From Lachnospiraceae bacterium (GTDB lineage: Bacteria; Bacillota; Clostridia; Lachnospirales; Lachnospiraceae), in contig JAGBEO010000001.1 in assembly GCA_017936885.1 (NCBI GenBank), positions 189,733 through 253,732 of the forward strand: 64,000 bases of DNA, in the 5' to 3' direction. Within the stretch, counting starts at the first letter, position 1, and each line of letters begins with the position of its first letter. Below are positions 45,873-54,882 of the stretch, piece by piece. The notes below the pieces were generated by a model that saw only the letters and a program-made list of their open reading frames with translations, had not been told where the DNA came from and made no database searches. A program made the translations under genes and the position numbers.

Positions 45873-47252
45873 TTACTGCAGGCTTTTTATCCACGTTCTC
45901 TTGCGGAAAATCACTGCGGCAATCAACAGTCTTACTACCTCTTCTAATGATAACACAAAATACACGTAAGGAATGTCTAATTTCCATAGAAATGCTGCTA
46001 ATAGTCCAAGTGGTACACCAAACAGCCATGTACCGATCAAATCAATCCACATCACATACTTCGTCATACCGCCGCTTCTGATGATACCGCCGCCCAATAT
46101 CATATTCTGTACTTTAACCGGAGATATCACGGCAAACGCGATCAGAATCTGATAGGCAACCGCCTGTACCTGCGGCTCCACATTATAGATCTCCACATAA
46201 TATCTGCCAAGCAGGATAAGCAGAACCGATAAAACTACGGAACCTGTCAGTCCGCACTTTATCAGCTTCTTAGAATCTTCATATGCTTTCTCATATTCTC
46301 TTCTGCCTAAAGACTTGCCGATCATGATGCCGGCCGCCTGCGAAATACCGCTGAGCGCACCGATCATAAGCCCCTGTATCGGTCCGGTCATCGTCATGGC
46401 GGCACAGGGATCTGTCCCAATATTGCCATAAATCGCTGCGTACACATTTTCTCCCAGGCTCCATGCGAACTCACAAATCAGAATCGGTGCTAAAATCCCG
46501 AGATACTGCTGCCTGCTTGCCTTACTCAGTCCAATAGAAAAAGATAAATCAATTCCTTTCTTATGAAGCTGCCATAGGAAAATACAAAGTGTCAAGACAC
46601 AAGCCGCCGCCTGCGCTATCACACTGGCAATGGCAGCACCGCGAACACCAAGCGTAGGACAGCCAAGCTTACCGAAAATCAGCAGATAATTCAGTCCCGT
46701 ATTCAAAATTACCGACAAAAAGCTTGCCACCAAAGGCACAACTGCCGCTTCCACACATCTAAGCAACACCGCCATCATGGTTGTAAGCGCCATCGGAAGA
46801 AAAGAAATCGAATAAATTCTAAGATAACTGACCGCCAACGCGCCGGTTCCTCCATCCTTTGTATATAATGCCATAATTGCCTGCGGGCAGAAATTGCACA
46901 CTGCCATAAAAAGAGCCGCTATCACGATACTGACTAACAGATTGACATGAAAACTTTTCGCCAGTTCCTTATCGTTCTTCTGTCCTATGTACTGGGCAAT
47001 CAGAATTCCCGCCGCCACAGCAACCGCACTTAATACTACCGAATAAATCGAAGCGAATTTGCCGCCCAGACCGATGCCCGCTATGCTGTCGCTGCCTAAC
47101 TGCCCGATCATGACCTGATCAATCATACTAAAAGAAGACTGCAGCAATGACTGCAGCGTAACCGGCAGCGCAATGCGAAACAAATTGTTTCTAAAACTGT
47201 TTTCTTTCTGTAATATCCTTTCTTTCTCCAAACCATTCTCTTTATCTTTCAT
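45873..47252 (-). CDS. MATE family efflux transporter
   Basis: 459 residues from the ATG at 47252, which has GGAGGAG 8 nt upstream; the longer frame adds nine residues. Twelve membrane helices in two halves, with FRIALPVTLQSLLQSSFSMI and DQVMIGQLGSDSIAGIGLGG at the start, and PIQGLMIGALSGISQAAGIM in the second half. It probably exports cationic drugs or metabolites by Na+ or H+ antiport. It lies 115 nt downstream of a LacI-family regulator, same strand. Confidence 0.92.
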   Translation of the reverse strand: MKDKENGLEKERILQKENSFRNNLFRIALPVTLQSLLQSSFSMIDQVMIGQLGSDSIAGIGLGGKFASIYSVVLSAVAVAAGILIAQYIGQKNDKELAKSFHVNLLVSIVIAALFMAVCNFCPQAIMALYTKDGGTGALAVSYLRIYSISFLPMALTTMMAVLLRCVEAAVVPLVASFLSVILNTGLNYLLIFGKLGCPTLGVRGAAIASVIAQAAACVLTLCIFLWQLHKKGIDLSFSIGLSKASRQQYLGILAPILICEFAWSLGENVYAAIYGNIGTDPCAAMTMTGPIQGLMIGALSGISQAAGIMIGKSLGRREYEKAYEDSKKLIKCGLTGSVVLSVLLILLGRYYVEIYNVEPQVQAVAYQILIAFAVISPVKVQNMILGGGIIRSGGMTKYVMWIDLIGTWLFGVPLGLLAAFLWKLDIPYVYFVLSLEEVVRLLIAAVIFRKRTWIKSLQ

Positions 47253-47280
47253 GATGCCTACTCCTCCTCTTTTTTCCACG

Positions 47281-47368
47281 CTTCACAATATCTGTTCTTC
47301 TTCTTTTTACTATCCTTCGCAATATCTGTTCTGCCTCTTTTCACTATCCTTCGCAATATCTTCCCTTT
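47281..47368 (-). repeat. 34-bp tandem repeat between the LacI and MATE genes
   Basis: Two complete 34-bp units (47281-47314 and 47315-47348) and a 20-bp partial third (47349-47368), sharing cttcgcaatatctgttct and ctatc blocks. The array fills the gap up to the LacI stop codon. It is not coding. Confidence 0.85.
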
Positions 47369-48396
47369 CAAGTAACTTTATCCCCCGCAGTACTTCCTAT
47401 CCTCTTTACACTGTCCCGTACCACAAGGCGGACCGGTAAGATTTGTGCCGCCATTTCACAAGTTCCCTTCTTTAAATTCTGTAAAGCCTGTACAGCCGCA
47501 TATGCCCGCTTTGAGGCATCCTGTCCCACTGTGGTAAGCCTTGGGTAGCTGTTCTCACACAATCTGATATTATCAAATCCTATCACTGAAATATCCTCCG
47601 GTACACCGATCCCCTGTTCCTGCAAAAAGTGCATCAACTCCACTGCATAAACATCCGACACGGCAAAAGCTGCCGTATGGCGTAATATCATCTGTATGTT
47701 GGCTTTATAAAACCGCTGCCTTTCTTCCTTCTGCATAGGCACCTGCAAAAAATCAATTGTTCCTTCCATAAGCCCTGCTCCGCAGCCGTCAATTCTCTCT
47801 TTGTCTACGCAGACGTAATTATCGGAAATACAAAGCACCCTGCGATGTCCCATCCGATACAGATAATCTCCCACCTGACGGCCGCCGTCAAAATTATCTA
47901 TCGTAAGATTACAAATCCTCTCATTGTTCTCAAAATATCCATCGTAAACCACAAAAGGGATATGCATTTTCTCCCGCAGTTTCTCATACTCAGCGTCACA
48001 GAAACCGATCAGTACCATACCATCCATATTCCACATGGATGCCAGACGCACTATCTCATTCCAATCTGCAGTCGCTTTTACCATCATGAAATAATCATTC
48101 CGTTCCAACTCAAACAACAACGCATTAAGGGCTGAGGCCACAAAGGCATCCTCCAGCACTTTCCCTTCATATTTTATGTGATCATTAATCACAACTCCCA
48201 CGATGCGTGAATCATTCTGCGATAATAAAATCCCTGCCATGCTTGGGATATACTGCCGCTCTTCCAACAATTCCTGTACTCTTTTGACTGTGGCATCGGA
48301 AATCTTCTTCGTCTTGCCATGGATCACATTGGAAACCGTAGCACTGCTTACCCCCAGTTCCTCCGCGATATCCGCAATTCTTACCCGTTGTGCCAT
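47368..48396 (-). CDS. LacI-family transcriptional regulator
   Basis: 342 residues from the ATG at 48396 (GGAGGGAGAG just upstream); the long frame to 48495 is not family-like. The LacI HTH is at residues 1-50 (RIADIAEELGVSSATVSNVI) with hinge VQELLEERQYIPS, followed by a periplasmic-binding-protein-like sensor domain (VVGVVIND, MVLIGFCD, VIGFDNIRLCENSYPRLTTV). The sugar or metabolite effector is unknown. The downstream MATE exporter is a possible target. Confidence 0.9.
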   Translation of the reverse strand: MAQRVRIADIAEELGVSSATVSNVIHGKTKKISDATVKRVQELLEERQYIPSMAGILLSQNDSRIVGVVINDHIKYEGKVLEDAFVASALNALLFELERNDYFMMVKATADWNEIVRLASMWNMDGMVLIGFCDAEYEKLREKMHIPFVVYDGYFENNERICNLTIDNFDGGRQVGDYLYRMGHRRVLCISDNYVCVDKERIDGCGAGLMEGTIDFLQVPMQKEERQRFYKANIQMILRHTAAFAVSDVYAVELMHFLQEQGIGVPEDISVIGFDNIRLCENSYPRLTTVGQDASKRAYAAVQALQNLKKGTCEMAAQILPVRLVVRDSVKRIGSTAGDKVT

Positions 48397-48461
48397 ACTC
48401 TCCCTCCCTGCTCTTATGATCTGTACCTTAAGTGTAACGTCAACATGGCGCAAACACAATA

Positions 48462-48477
48462 GGTTAAACGCATAACC
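48462..48477. promoter_or_regulatory. Candidate LacI-type operator
   Basis: ggttaaacgcataacc is 16 bp, symmetric at 12 of 16 positions, with the central CG typical of LacI/GalR-family operators. It lies 66-81 bp upstream of the LacI-gene start, suggesting autoregulation. Confidence 0.4.
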
Positions 48478-48581
48478 CATTCCAAAAATAAGCACTTTAT
48501 CTGCTCCGTTTTTTAGAACTGTTGATCAAAAATTCAAACCAACAGTCCTACTGTAACGTCTTTTTCATAAAACCACTCCCG

Positions 48582-48614
48582 AAAAAAAAGATCTCTGCCC
48601 AACAGCAAAGATCT
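48582..48614 (-). terminator. Terminator after the TrmH-type methyltransferase
   Basis: On the minus strand the stem AGATCTTTGC/GCAGAGATCT (one mismatch) with a 6-nt loop is followed by eight T. It ends the MCP-TrmH unit. Confidence 0.9.
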
Positions 48615-48673
48615 CATCTCTCTTAACCTATATATACTTTTCAGATTCCCAATTCTGTTCTCTGTCTTTTTCC

Positions 48674-49537
48674 CTATACGGATCTCCCCAGCTCCCAGAA
48701 AGCCACTGCACCGGCTGCCGCCACGTTCAAAGAATCCACTCCATGCGACATAGGAATACGCACCGTATAATCACAGCTTTCAATGGTAGCGTCAGTCAGT
48801 CCATCCCCTTCCGTTCCGAGAATAATTGCCAGCTTATCTTCTGCCTTAAGCCTCGCATCATCAATATTGACGGAATCTTCCCGAAGCGCCATGGCAACAG
48901 TCTTAAATCCCAGCTCATGAAGCAGATCTATGTTATTTTGGTACCGCCGCTTTCCATATTGTGGTGCACTATCCCACTTCTTTCCATCCTGAATTTCCAG
49001 ATAAGTCCAAGGTATCTGAAATACCGTTCCCATACTGACACGGGCGGCACGGCGATATAAAGGATCACTGCAGGCAGATGTCAACAGTACCGCATCCATA
49101 TTCAGTGCCGCGGCAGACCGGAAAATCGCCCCTACATTGGTAGGATTCACAATGTCCTCCAGCACGGCAATCCTGCGTGCATGAGCGCACACTTCCCCAG
49201 CCGTCGGCAAGTCACGGCGATACATCGCACATAACATCCCGCGCGTTAATGCAAATCCTGTAAGCCGCATCAGAACATCATAGGGTGCTCTGTACACAGG
49301 AACCTTTTCGCATCTTGTTAGCAGCGGCTTAGCCTGCGTTTCGATCTGCTTATCTTCCACCAGAAAGGAAATCGGCTCATATCCCGCATTCAGCGCCCGC
49401 TCAATAACCTTGGGACTTTCCGCAACGAAGATGCCACGCTCCGGCTCATGGATATGCAGAAGCTGTACTTCTGACAGCCTGGCATAAATATCTAATTCCG
49501 GAGCATTGAAGTCTGTTATATCTTTTATATCAGGCAT
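48674..49537 (-). CDS. TrmH/SpoU-family RNA 2'-O-methyltransferase
   Basis: 287 residues. An N-terminal substrate-binding domain (GIFVAESPKVIERALNAGYE) precedes the knotted SPOUT catalytic domain with motifs NPTNVGAIFRSAAAL, IILGTEGDGL and IPMSHGVDSLNVAAAGAVAF. The rRNA or tRNA target is unknown. It starts 2 nt after the chemoreceptor gene ends, so the two are cotranscribed, with no obvious functional link. Confidence 0.9.
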   Translation of the reverse strand: MPDIKDITDFNAPELDIYARLSEVQLLHIHEPERGIFVAESPKVIERALNAGYEPISFLVEDKQIETQAKPLLTRCEKVPVYRAPYDVLMRLTGFALTRGMLCAMYRRDLPTAGEVCAHARRIAVLEDIVNPTNVGAIFRSAAALNMDAVLLTSACSDPLYRRAARVSMGTVFQIPWTYLEIQDGKKWDSAPQYGKRRYQNNIDLLHELGFKTVAMALREDSVNIDDARLKAEDKLAIILGTEGDGLTDATIESCDYTVRIPMSHGVDSLNVAAAGAVAFWELGRSV

Positions 49538-49539
49538 AA

Positions 49540-51081
49540 TCAGTCTCTCTTCAGCAGCCTGCTGATTTCATCAACCATTTCGTTAATATCACTCGCCTGA
49601 GTTGCCACATCCGCCGTATCACTGGCATTGCTCTCAGCCATGGCATTAATGGAATCAAACTGCTCTTTCGCACTCAAAACGCTTTCCGCAATATCCTGAT
49701 TGATCGTGACTGTCTTTTTAATCACTTCGGATTGCTTACCATGTGCTTCGCCCATTGTATTGATTGCATTAACTGATACATGAAGCAGCTCCGTCATATC
49801 CTGCATACTTTGGAATACATTAGCAAAATACTGGTTCTGCGTACCAAGCTTATTAGAGTTTTCCTCTACCTGCATCGTGATTTCCCTGACGTTATTCTGT
49901 ACCCGCTCAATTACACGCTCTACTTCTCTAAGGGACTCCTGCGTACTGTTTGCAAGATTGCCTACTTCCGTCGCAACTACCGCAAACCCTCTTCCGGCTT
50001 CCCCGGCTCTTGCCGCTTCAATCGAAGCATTCAATGCCAGCAGATTTGTGGAAGAAGAAATATCGCTGATCAGCTTCAATGTCACACCGATTTCCTGTAC
50101 TGCGTCTGACAGCTTTTGGGCTATGTCAGTGGTAGCCTTCATAGACTCTGATACTTCGCCGTTGATGGTATGTAAATCATTGAGAAGCTTCTCATTTTCC
50201 TTAGATTTATCAAGCAAATCTTTGGAAGTGCTTTCTACTTTTTCCACATTATCGGCAACAACACCTTCCCACTCACTCAGCTCACTAAGATTTGTCATAC
50301 TTTCATCGGTTTTCGAACTGAGTATGTCACTGCTCTTTACCAACTCCTCACTTGTTGCGGCTAATTCCTCAGCCGAAGCACTCTCATTTTCAGAAATCTG
50401 TGACAGGGAAGTTCCTGCCACATATAATCTTTCAGACAATGCCTGCACCGAATCCAGAACCTTCATAACCTGTTCATTATTCTTCTCTAATTCGTCCCTC
50501 TTGGCATTTACCAAGAAATGCGCCACAAAATAAACGAAAATAAGTAGTCCTGCCAAGGATAATACAAGCGCTATCAAGCATAACAGAATATCCGTAAGAA
50601 ACAAGTCATCTTTTACCGGCATAAGACTTGTGCCGCGCACACCCCACCCGATAAACAGGGATACCGTGCAAATCAGCCCGGTAGTTAATACCAGTTTAAT
50701 ATCAAGGAAAAATGCCATCAGAATTAAGAAGAAGAATAAAAATCCCCAAAATGTTCTGGAAGGAATCAAATACAAAATATAATTCCACTGTATAATCAGA
50801 ATAACTGCGGAAAATAATTTGCCGGCTTTCAATCTTCCTTCTTTTAAATATCCTTCTTCATCATATGATGTTTTTACAATCAATAATGCAGTGGCGAAGA
50901 AAAGGACATCCATAACTGTAAACAAAATTAAAGCCATCCATGGAACATTCGAATAAAGACCAAACATCTTTTCCACATTAAATGTAACTGCTGCACACAT
51001 ACATGCACTTACCATGATGATAAGTCCCCACTTAAATACCGCGGATAAATACACCTCAACCGTAGTTTTTTTCTTTCCCAT
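49540..51081 (-). CDS. Methyl-accepting chemotaxis-type protein without extracellular sensor
   Basis: 513 residues from the ATG at 51081 (GGAGG 9 nt upstream). The first 195 residues contain about six membrane helices with only short loops, so there is no periplasmic ligand domain and no clear HAMP. The cytoplasmic signalling coiled coil follows, with the CheA/CheW-binding tip [20 protein letters not shown] and [18 protein letters not shown]. It probably senses a membrane-related or intracellular cue. No chemotaxis genes are nearby. Confidence 0.88.
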   Translation of the reverse strand: MGKKKTTVEVYLSAVFKWGLIIMVSACMCAAVTFNVEKMFGLYSNVPWMALILFTVMDVLFFATALLIVKTSYDEEGYLKEGRLKAGKLFSAVILIIQWNYILYLIPSRTFWGFLFFFLILMAFFLDIKLVLTTGLICTVSLFIGWGVRGTSLMPVKDDLFLTDILLCLIALVLSLAGLLIFVYFVAHFLVNAKRDELEKNNEQVMKVLDSVQALSERLYVAGTSLSQISENESASAEELAATSEELVKSSDILSSKTDESMTNLSELSEWEGVVADNVEKVESTSKDLLDKSKENEKLLNDLHTINGEVSESMKATTDIAQKLSDAVQEIGVTLKLISDISSSTNLLALNASIEAARAGEAGRGFAVVATEVGNLANSTQESLREVERVIERVQNNVREITMQVEENSNKLGTQNQYFANVFQSMQDMTELLHVSVNAINTMGEAHGKQSEVIKKTVTINQDIAESVLSAKEQFDSINAMAESNASDTADVATQASDINEMVDEISRLLKRD

Positions 51082-51286
51082 AAAACGCAACCTCCTGTGG
51101 CAAACTCTTTCTGCCTTTTTTTACATTTTTTATGGGATTATCATATCATTATTGTATACCTTTTTCAATCGGGTGATCTATAATCTTAACTGTTTTTGTA
51201 TATTATTAACATTATTATCAGATTTCAGCATCTGTAAACTGTTTATTACAACCATTTTATTATACAATTCGTACTTTAAATGCAAT

Positions 51287-51847
51287 TTATAGTTTTTTAT
51301 ATGCTGACAGTTCCCCGCAATTTTTCCTATGCGCTTTCAGCTTTTTGACAGCCCAAATATAATGGCTCGCCGTAGCGCTGACAAAATAGGAACCTACCGT
51401 GCTGTTTCCAGCCCAGGGATATACGCCTTTTGAAAACAATTCTTCGTTTGTAAAGGTATCTGTCAGATGCATGACTTCCTTATGGGATTTCTCCAGCATT
51501 TCTTTTGCTTCTTCTAATGTGGTGTTTTGATGCTTTTTCCAGAACATCACATTCAGATCACCATAGGTTTTCCAGTTATAAGGTCTTGGAAGAAACGGCT
51601 GGTTATCGCCTTTTTGGTTTACCGCAACCCAGTGAAGCAAAAGCTGATGCCACTCATAGAGATGGACTAAAACATCCCGGAGATTTTTATCTCTTTGCCA
51701 ATGCGCTTCTTTCTTTTTCTCGTCTTCTGAGAAATCAAAGGGTGTCGATAACTCTTTATCAGTCATCGAAGAAATAAACCCGTTCAATGCCTCATAGTTT
51801 TCGTTTGCCGCACTGATCAAGTCCGATTTTGTAGTAGGTCTGCCCAT
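51287..51847 (-). CDS. ClbS/DfsB family four-helix-bundle protein
   Basis: 186 residues from the ATG at 51847 (GGAG 6 nt upstream). MGRPTTKSDLISAANENYEA, HWQRDKNLRDVLVHLYEWHQ, RPYNWKTYGDLN and the HYIWAVKKLK end match the ClbS/DfsB branch of the DinB-like superfamily. ClbS protects colibactin producers by hydrolysing its cyclopropane; most members have unknown substrates. It lies downstream of a WYL regulator on the same strand. Confidence 0.85.
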   Translation of the reverse strand: MGRPTTKSDLISAANENYEALNGFISSMTDKELSTPFDFSEDEKKKEAHWQRDKNLRDVLVHLYEWHQLLLHWVAVNQKGDNQPFLPRPYNWKTYGDLNVMFWKKHQNTTLEEAKEMLEKSHKEVMHLTDTFTNEELFSKGVYPWAGNSTVGSYFVSATASHYIWAVKKLKAHRKNCGELSAYKKL

Positions 51848-51990
51848 ATTTTTCTCCATTCCGAAGTGTCTTATCCTTTTGGAATCGACATGCTTCTTTT
51901 TCTATTTGCATTTTTCACACAGCCTTTTCTACTTATTTAGAATCGCTCTGTATACACTTCATGCATATATCCATTCTATCAGAAAAATAT

Positions 51991-52005
51991 TGACATTCTA
52001 TGTCA
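51991..52005. promoter_or_regulatory. TGACAT-N3-ATGTCA inverted repeat between the WYL and ClbS/DfsB genes
   Basis: A perfect 6-bp inverted repeat with a 3-nt spacer overlaps the end of the WYL gene, upstream of the ClbS/DfsB gene. It may be an operator bound by the WYL regulator. It lies about 145 bp from the ClbS/DfsB start, and the promoter could not be placed with confidence. Confidence 0.35.
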
Positions 52006-52899
52006 GTGTTTATTCTTTTCATATATCAGCTTTGCTTGTCTGGCTATCACGTCTCGTAAATAGGCGGGAGAAATGATCTCAACCTGCGTTCCGAAAGAAA
52101 GCAAAAAAACTGTCAGCCACGCATCTTCCGGCATCTGCGCTGAGACAATAATATCTCCGTTTTCCTGCTGTACCACCTGCGCCGGGCTAAACTCATCATA
52201 AACACGGTACGCCATCTCTTTCGGAAAGCGAAGTGTTATGGTGTTGTATGTCTGCTTTGATTCTGTCTCCCGCTCCGGCAAGGCATGGGGAGCAAAGCAT
52301 TCATCCAGAATCTTCAAATCTAAAATACGGGTCAATTTAAAGCTGCGATAGTCCTGCTTCGCTAGGCAATATGCCTTCAGATACCATGACCTTGCTTTAT
52401 ACATCAGCTTAAGCGGCTGTATGACCCTTTCGCTGATGGCTTCATAAGAGCCGGCATAAGTGATTTTTACACATTTACGGTGGATCACTGCAGATTTCAG
52501 CAATTCAAACTTTTCATTATCATCCTGCTCATTGCCCCATCTTGAGAAATCTACCTCAAGCCAGTTTTCCGAATCGACACGGAAAAGTGCGGAAAGTTTA
52601 TTAAGCGTCTCGCTGATATTGACGCATTCTGCTGCACTTAAACTCTGTAACGCAGTCAGGATTTCCTGTTTTTCCTGTTCCGACAATACGGCTTTGTCCA
52701 GAATAAATTCATTCATGATGCGAATCCCGCCGTTTCGCCCTGTCTCTGTGTAGACCGGAATGCCCGCTTCGCTCAAGGCGTCAATATCTCTGTAAATTGT
52801 TCTGACGGAAACTTCAAATTTTTCTGCCAGTTCGGGAGCTGTTACGTGTCCTTTATCCAGCAGATAATATACAATTTTAAATAATCTGCTTTCCTGCAT
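52003..52899 (-). CDS. YafY-type HTH/WYL-domain transcriptional regulator
   Basis: 298 residues. N-terminal HTH_11 winged helix (ESRLFKIVYYLLDKGHVTAP, FEVSVRTIYRDIDALSEAGI, TGRNGGIRI), then a WYL domain (KITYAGSYEAISERVIQPLK, RSWYLKAYCLAKQDYRSFKL) and a WCX-like C-terminus. WYL proteins sense small ligands or nucleic acids and often control a neighbouring DinB-type gene, here the ClbS/DfsB gene. Confidence 0.9.
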   Translation of the reverse strand: MQESRLFKIVYYLLDKGHVTAPELAEKFEVSVRTIYRDIDALSEAGIPVYTETGRNGGIRIMNEFILDKAVLSEQEKQEILTALQSLSAAECVNISETLNKLSALFRVDSENWLEVDFSRWGNEQDDNEKFELLKSAVIHRKCVKITYAGSYEAISERVIQPLKLMYKARSWYLKAYCLAKQDYRSFKLTRILDLKILDECFAPHALPERETESKQTYNTITLRFPKEMAYRVYDEFSPAQVVQQENGDIIVSAQMPEDAWLTVFLLSFGTQVEIISPAYLRDVIARQAKLIYEKNKH

Positions 52900-52971
52900 T
52901 ATCCTTTTCCCCTAATCCTCCACAACCATACTGCAAATAGTTCTTTCCGCATTTTCCCACCAACCAGAATA

Positions 52972-53002
52972 GGACTGCCACTATTTGAAATTGTGGCAGT
53001 CC
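52972..53002 (-). other. 10-bp hairpin after the AAA/nuclease gene
   Basis: ggactgccac/gtggcagtcc is a perfect stem with an 11-nt loop, 23 nt beyond the stop codon. No T-tract follows in the minus direction, so it may stabilise the RNA 3' end rather than act as an intrinsic terminator. Confidence 0.5.
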
Positions 53003-53024
53003 ATGACTCACTCTTTATCTTACA

Positions 53025-54716
53025 TTATCCAATCAGCACTGTCTTTCCCTCAAACGCAAACCCATACTTCTTAATCCGCTGCGCCGGAATCCCTTTCGCT
53101 TCCAGTGTGACCTCATACTGCTTCTCTTCAATCTGCGCAAGCGCCGCAGCTACAGTATCCTCAAGTGAAGAATCTTTTCGCGGATTAAACACCTTGAACT
53201 CTATCACAATAGCATCCGCTTCCTTCGATTTCGGCTCCAATATAATATCATACCTGCCGAATCCGCTTTCTCTATTTGAAGTAATCACATATCTGTCCTC
53301 TAACGCTACCAAAAGCCCCAGCACGAACCCGTGGTAGAACCTCTCCGGCTCTGCCCTTCCTGCCGAATATTTCCCGGTGTCGAAGAAACTAAAGGTTTCC
53401 ATAACAATGCGGCTCATGTACTCATTCATGGCATCCAAATCACCCAAAAGCAATGCCTTAAGAAAATCATTGTAATCTGATGCGTTACCCAAAAACCAAC
53501 CGTGCACCATGCTTCGGAACATACGGCTTACTTCATAGTTCGTAAGCGCCAACTCATATTTGGGTGCCGTCACAATACCGGACTCATACTCTTCATAGCT
53601 TAACACTTTCAGGTAGCCGCTTGCCACCAGCAGGCTCCAGATTGCATATTCGTTGTCATCCAGTTGGTTATAGACGATCTGTTCATCTATCGGTATGAAA
53701 AGGTGTTCGCCTTGAAGCAATGCCTCAAAAGATGCCTTGATGTTCTTGTTTCCCTCCCGTATCAGTTTACCTACCAAACTGTTAGAGCTGGTGTTAGCCC
53801 AGTAGGTAGTAAATTTCTTCTTATCCAATAAATTCAGAATAGACCAAGGATTGTAGATATCTTTCCATTCTCCGAAAACAAAACCGTCATACCACTGTTT
53901 CACTTTCTCTCTATCCTCACTCATTCCATATTCATCCAGCGCAGCAAACACTTCCTCTTCCGTAAATCCGAATGCTGTTCCATATTTACTGGATGTAGTC
54001 GTCACTACTTCCAAATTATTCAGATCTGAGAAAATAGATTCCTTACTGACCCTTGTAATGCCGGTCATAATAGCGCGTTCCAGCCACGGATTTGTCTTAA
54101 AAGCAGCATTAAACATACTTCTTGTAAAAGTCACCAACTCTTCCCAATACCCGTCCACATAGGCTTCCTGCATGGGCGTGTCGTATTCGTCCAAAAGGAT
54201 AATAACTTTCTTGCCGTAATATCTGCTTAAAAAATCCGATAATCTATAAATCGCAATGGTTGCCACGACCTCCGGCATATCCATGGAAACACTCAGGAAA
54301 TACTGTTTCTCTTCCTCGGTCAGCAGACCACTCTCCAGGAGAAAATAATTCTTATTATACAGTTCTGTGAGAAGCTGCCCGATCCTTTGCTTAGTCTGTT
54401 GATATGTTTTTTCTTTCACATTAGCAAAAGAAAGGCTGATCACCGGATAAGTTCCCTGTAAGGCACGGTATTTTTCCTCCTGCCAAATGGACAATCCCTC
54501 AAACAAATCGCTCCGTCCGGCATACTTCACAGAAAAAAACTGCTCGGTCATACTCATGGTCAGTGTCTTGCCAAACCGTCTCGGTCTGGTGATCAGAGTC
54601 ACTTCATCCTGGCTCTCCCACCATTCCTTTATAAAATTTGTTTTGTCCACATAAAAGCAATGATTTGTTATTATTTTACCGAAATCCTGTATACCGATTC
54701 CTACTGTCCTTGCCAT
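53025..54716 (-). CDS. AAA-type ATPase with C-terminal PD-(D/E)XK nuclease-like domain
   Basis: 563 residues. N-terminal ATPase domain: IQDFGKIITNHCFYVDKTNF, modified P-loop RPRRFGKTL near residue 45, Walker B VIILLDEYDTPMQEA. C-terminal domain with GRYDIILEPK...AIVIEFKVF, the D/E-x-K nuclease pattern. Such AAA-ATPase-like/DUF1703 proteins occur in many copies in gut anaerobes; their role is unproven, with mobile-element or defence links proposed. It is isolated here, with no toxin or transposase neighbour. Confidence 0.88.
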   Translation of the reverse strand: MARTVGIGIQDFGKIITNHCFYVDKTNFIKEWWESQDEVTLITRPRRFGKTLTMSMTEQFFSVKYAGRSDLFEGLSIWQEEKYRALQGTYPVISLSFANVKEKTYQQTKQRIGQLLTELYNKNYFLLESGLLTEEEKQYFLSVSMDMPEVVATIAIYRLSDFLSRYYGKKVIILLDEYDTPMQEAYVDGYWEELVTFTRSMFNAAFKTNPWLERAIMTGITRVSKESIFSDLNNLEVVTTTSSKYGTAFGFTEEEVFAALDEYGMSEDREKVKQWYDGFVFGEWKDIYNPWSILNLLDKKKFTTYWANTSSNSLVGKLIREGNKNIKASFEALLQGEHLFIPIDEQIVYNQLDDNEYAIWSLLVASGYLKVLSYEEYESGIVTAPKYELALTNYEVSRMFRSMVHGWFLGNASDYNDFLKALLLGDLDAMNEYMSRIVMETFSFFDTGKYSAGRAEPERFYHGFVLGLLVALEDRYVITSNRESGFGRYDIILEPKSKEADAIVIEFKVFNPRKDSSLEDTVAAALAQIEEKQYEVTLEAKGIPAQRIKKYGFAFEGKTVLIG

Positions 54717-54882
54717 GAGCCACCTCCGCTGCCGGATATCACAATACTATATTTATTGTAAATCCTCGCACACAATACATCTTTTTTCCTACATATAAAT
54801 ATCGTACCATGAACAAAACGCATGGTCAACATTCGCCATCCGCCACTCCTACTGGTTCATTCGGAAAATTCTATCTTTTCCC

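Noticed and set aside
47281-47368. Tandem repeat considered as a CRISPR remnant
   Set aside because: Units are directly abutting with no unique spacers, and no cas genes are present.
49877-50533. 218-codon plus-strand frame opposite the chemoreceptor gene
   Set aside because: Ser/Leu-rich complement of a coiled coil, a common artefact.
51879-52076. 65-codon plus-strand frame between the WYL and ClbS/DfsB genes
   Set aside because: No ribosome site, overlaps the WYL 3' end in antisense, and composition is unlike a real protein.
52972-53002. Hairpin considered as an intrinsic terminator
   Set aside because: A strong stem, but no T-tract on the transcribed strand; kept only as a hairpin.
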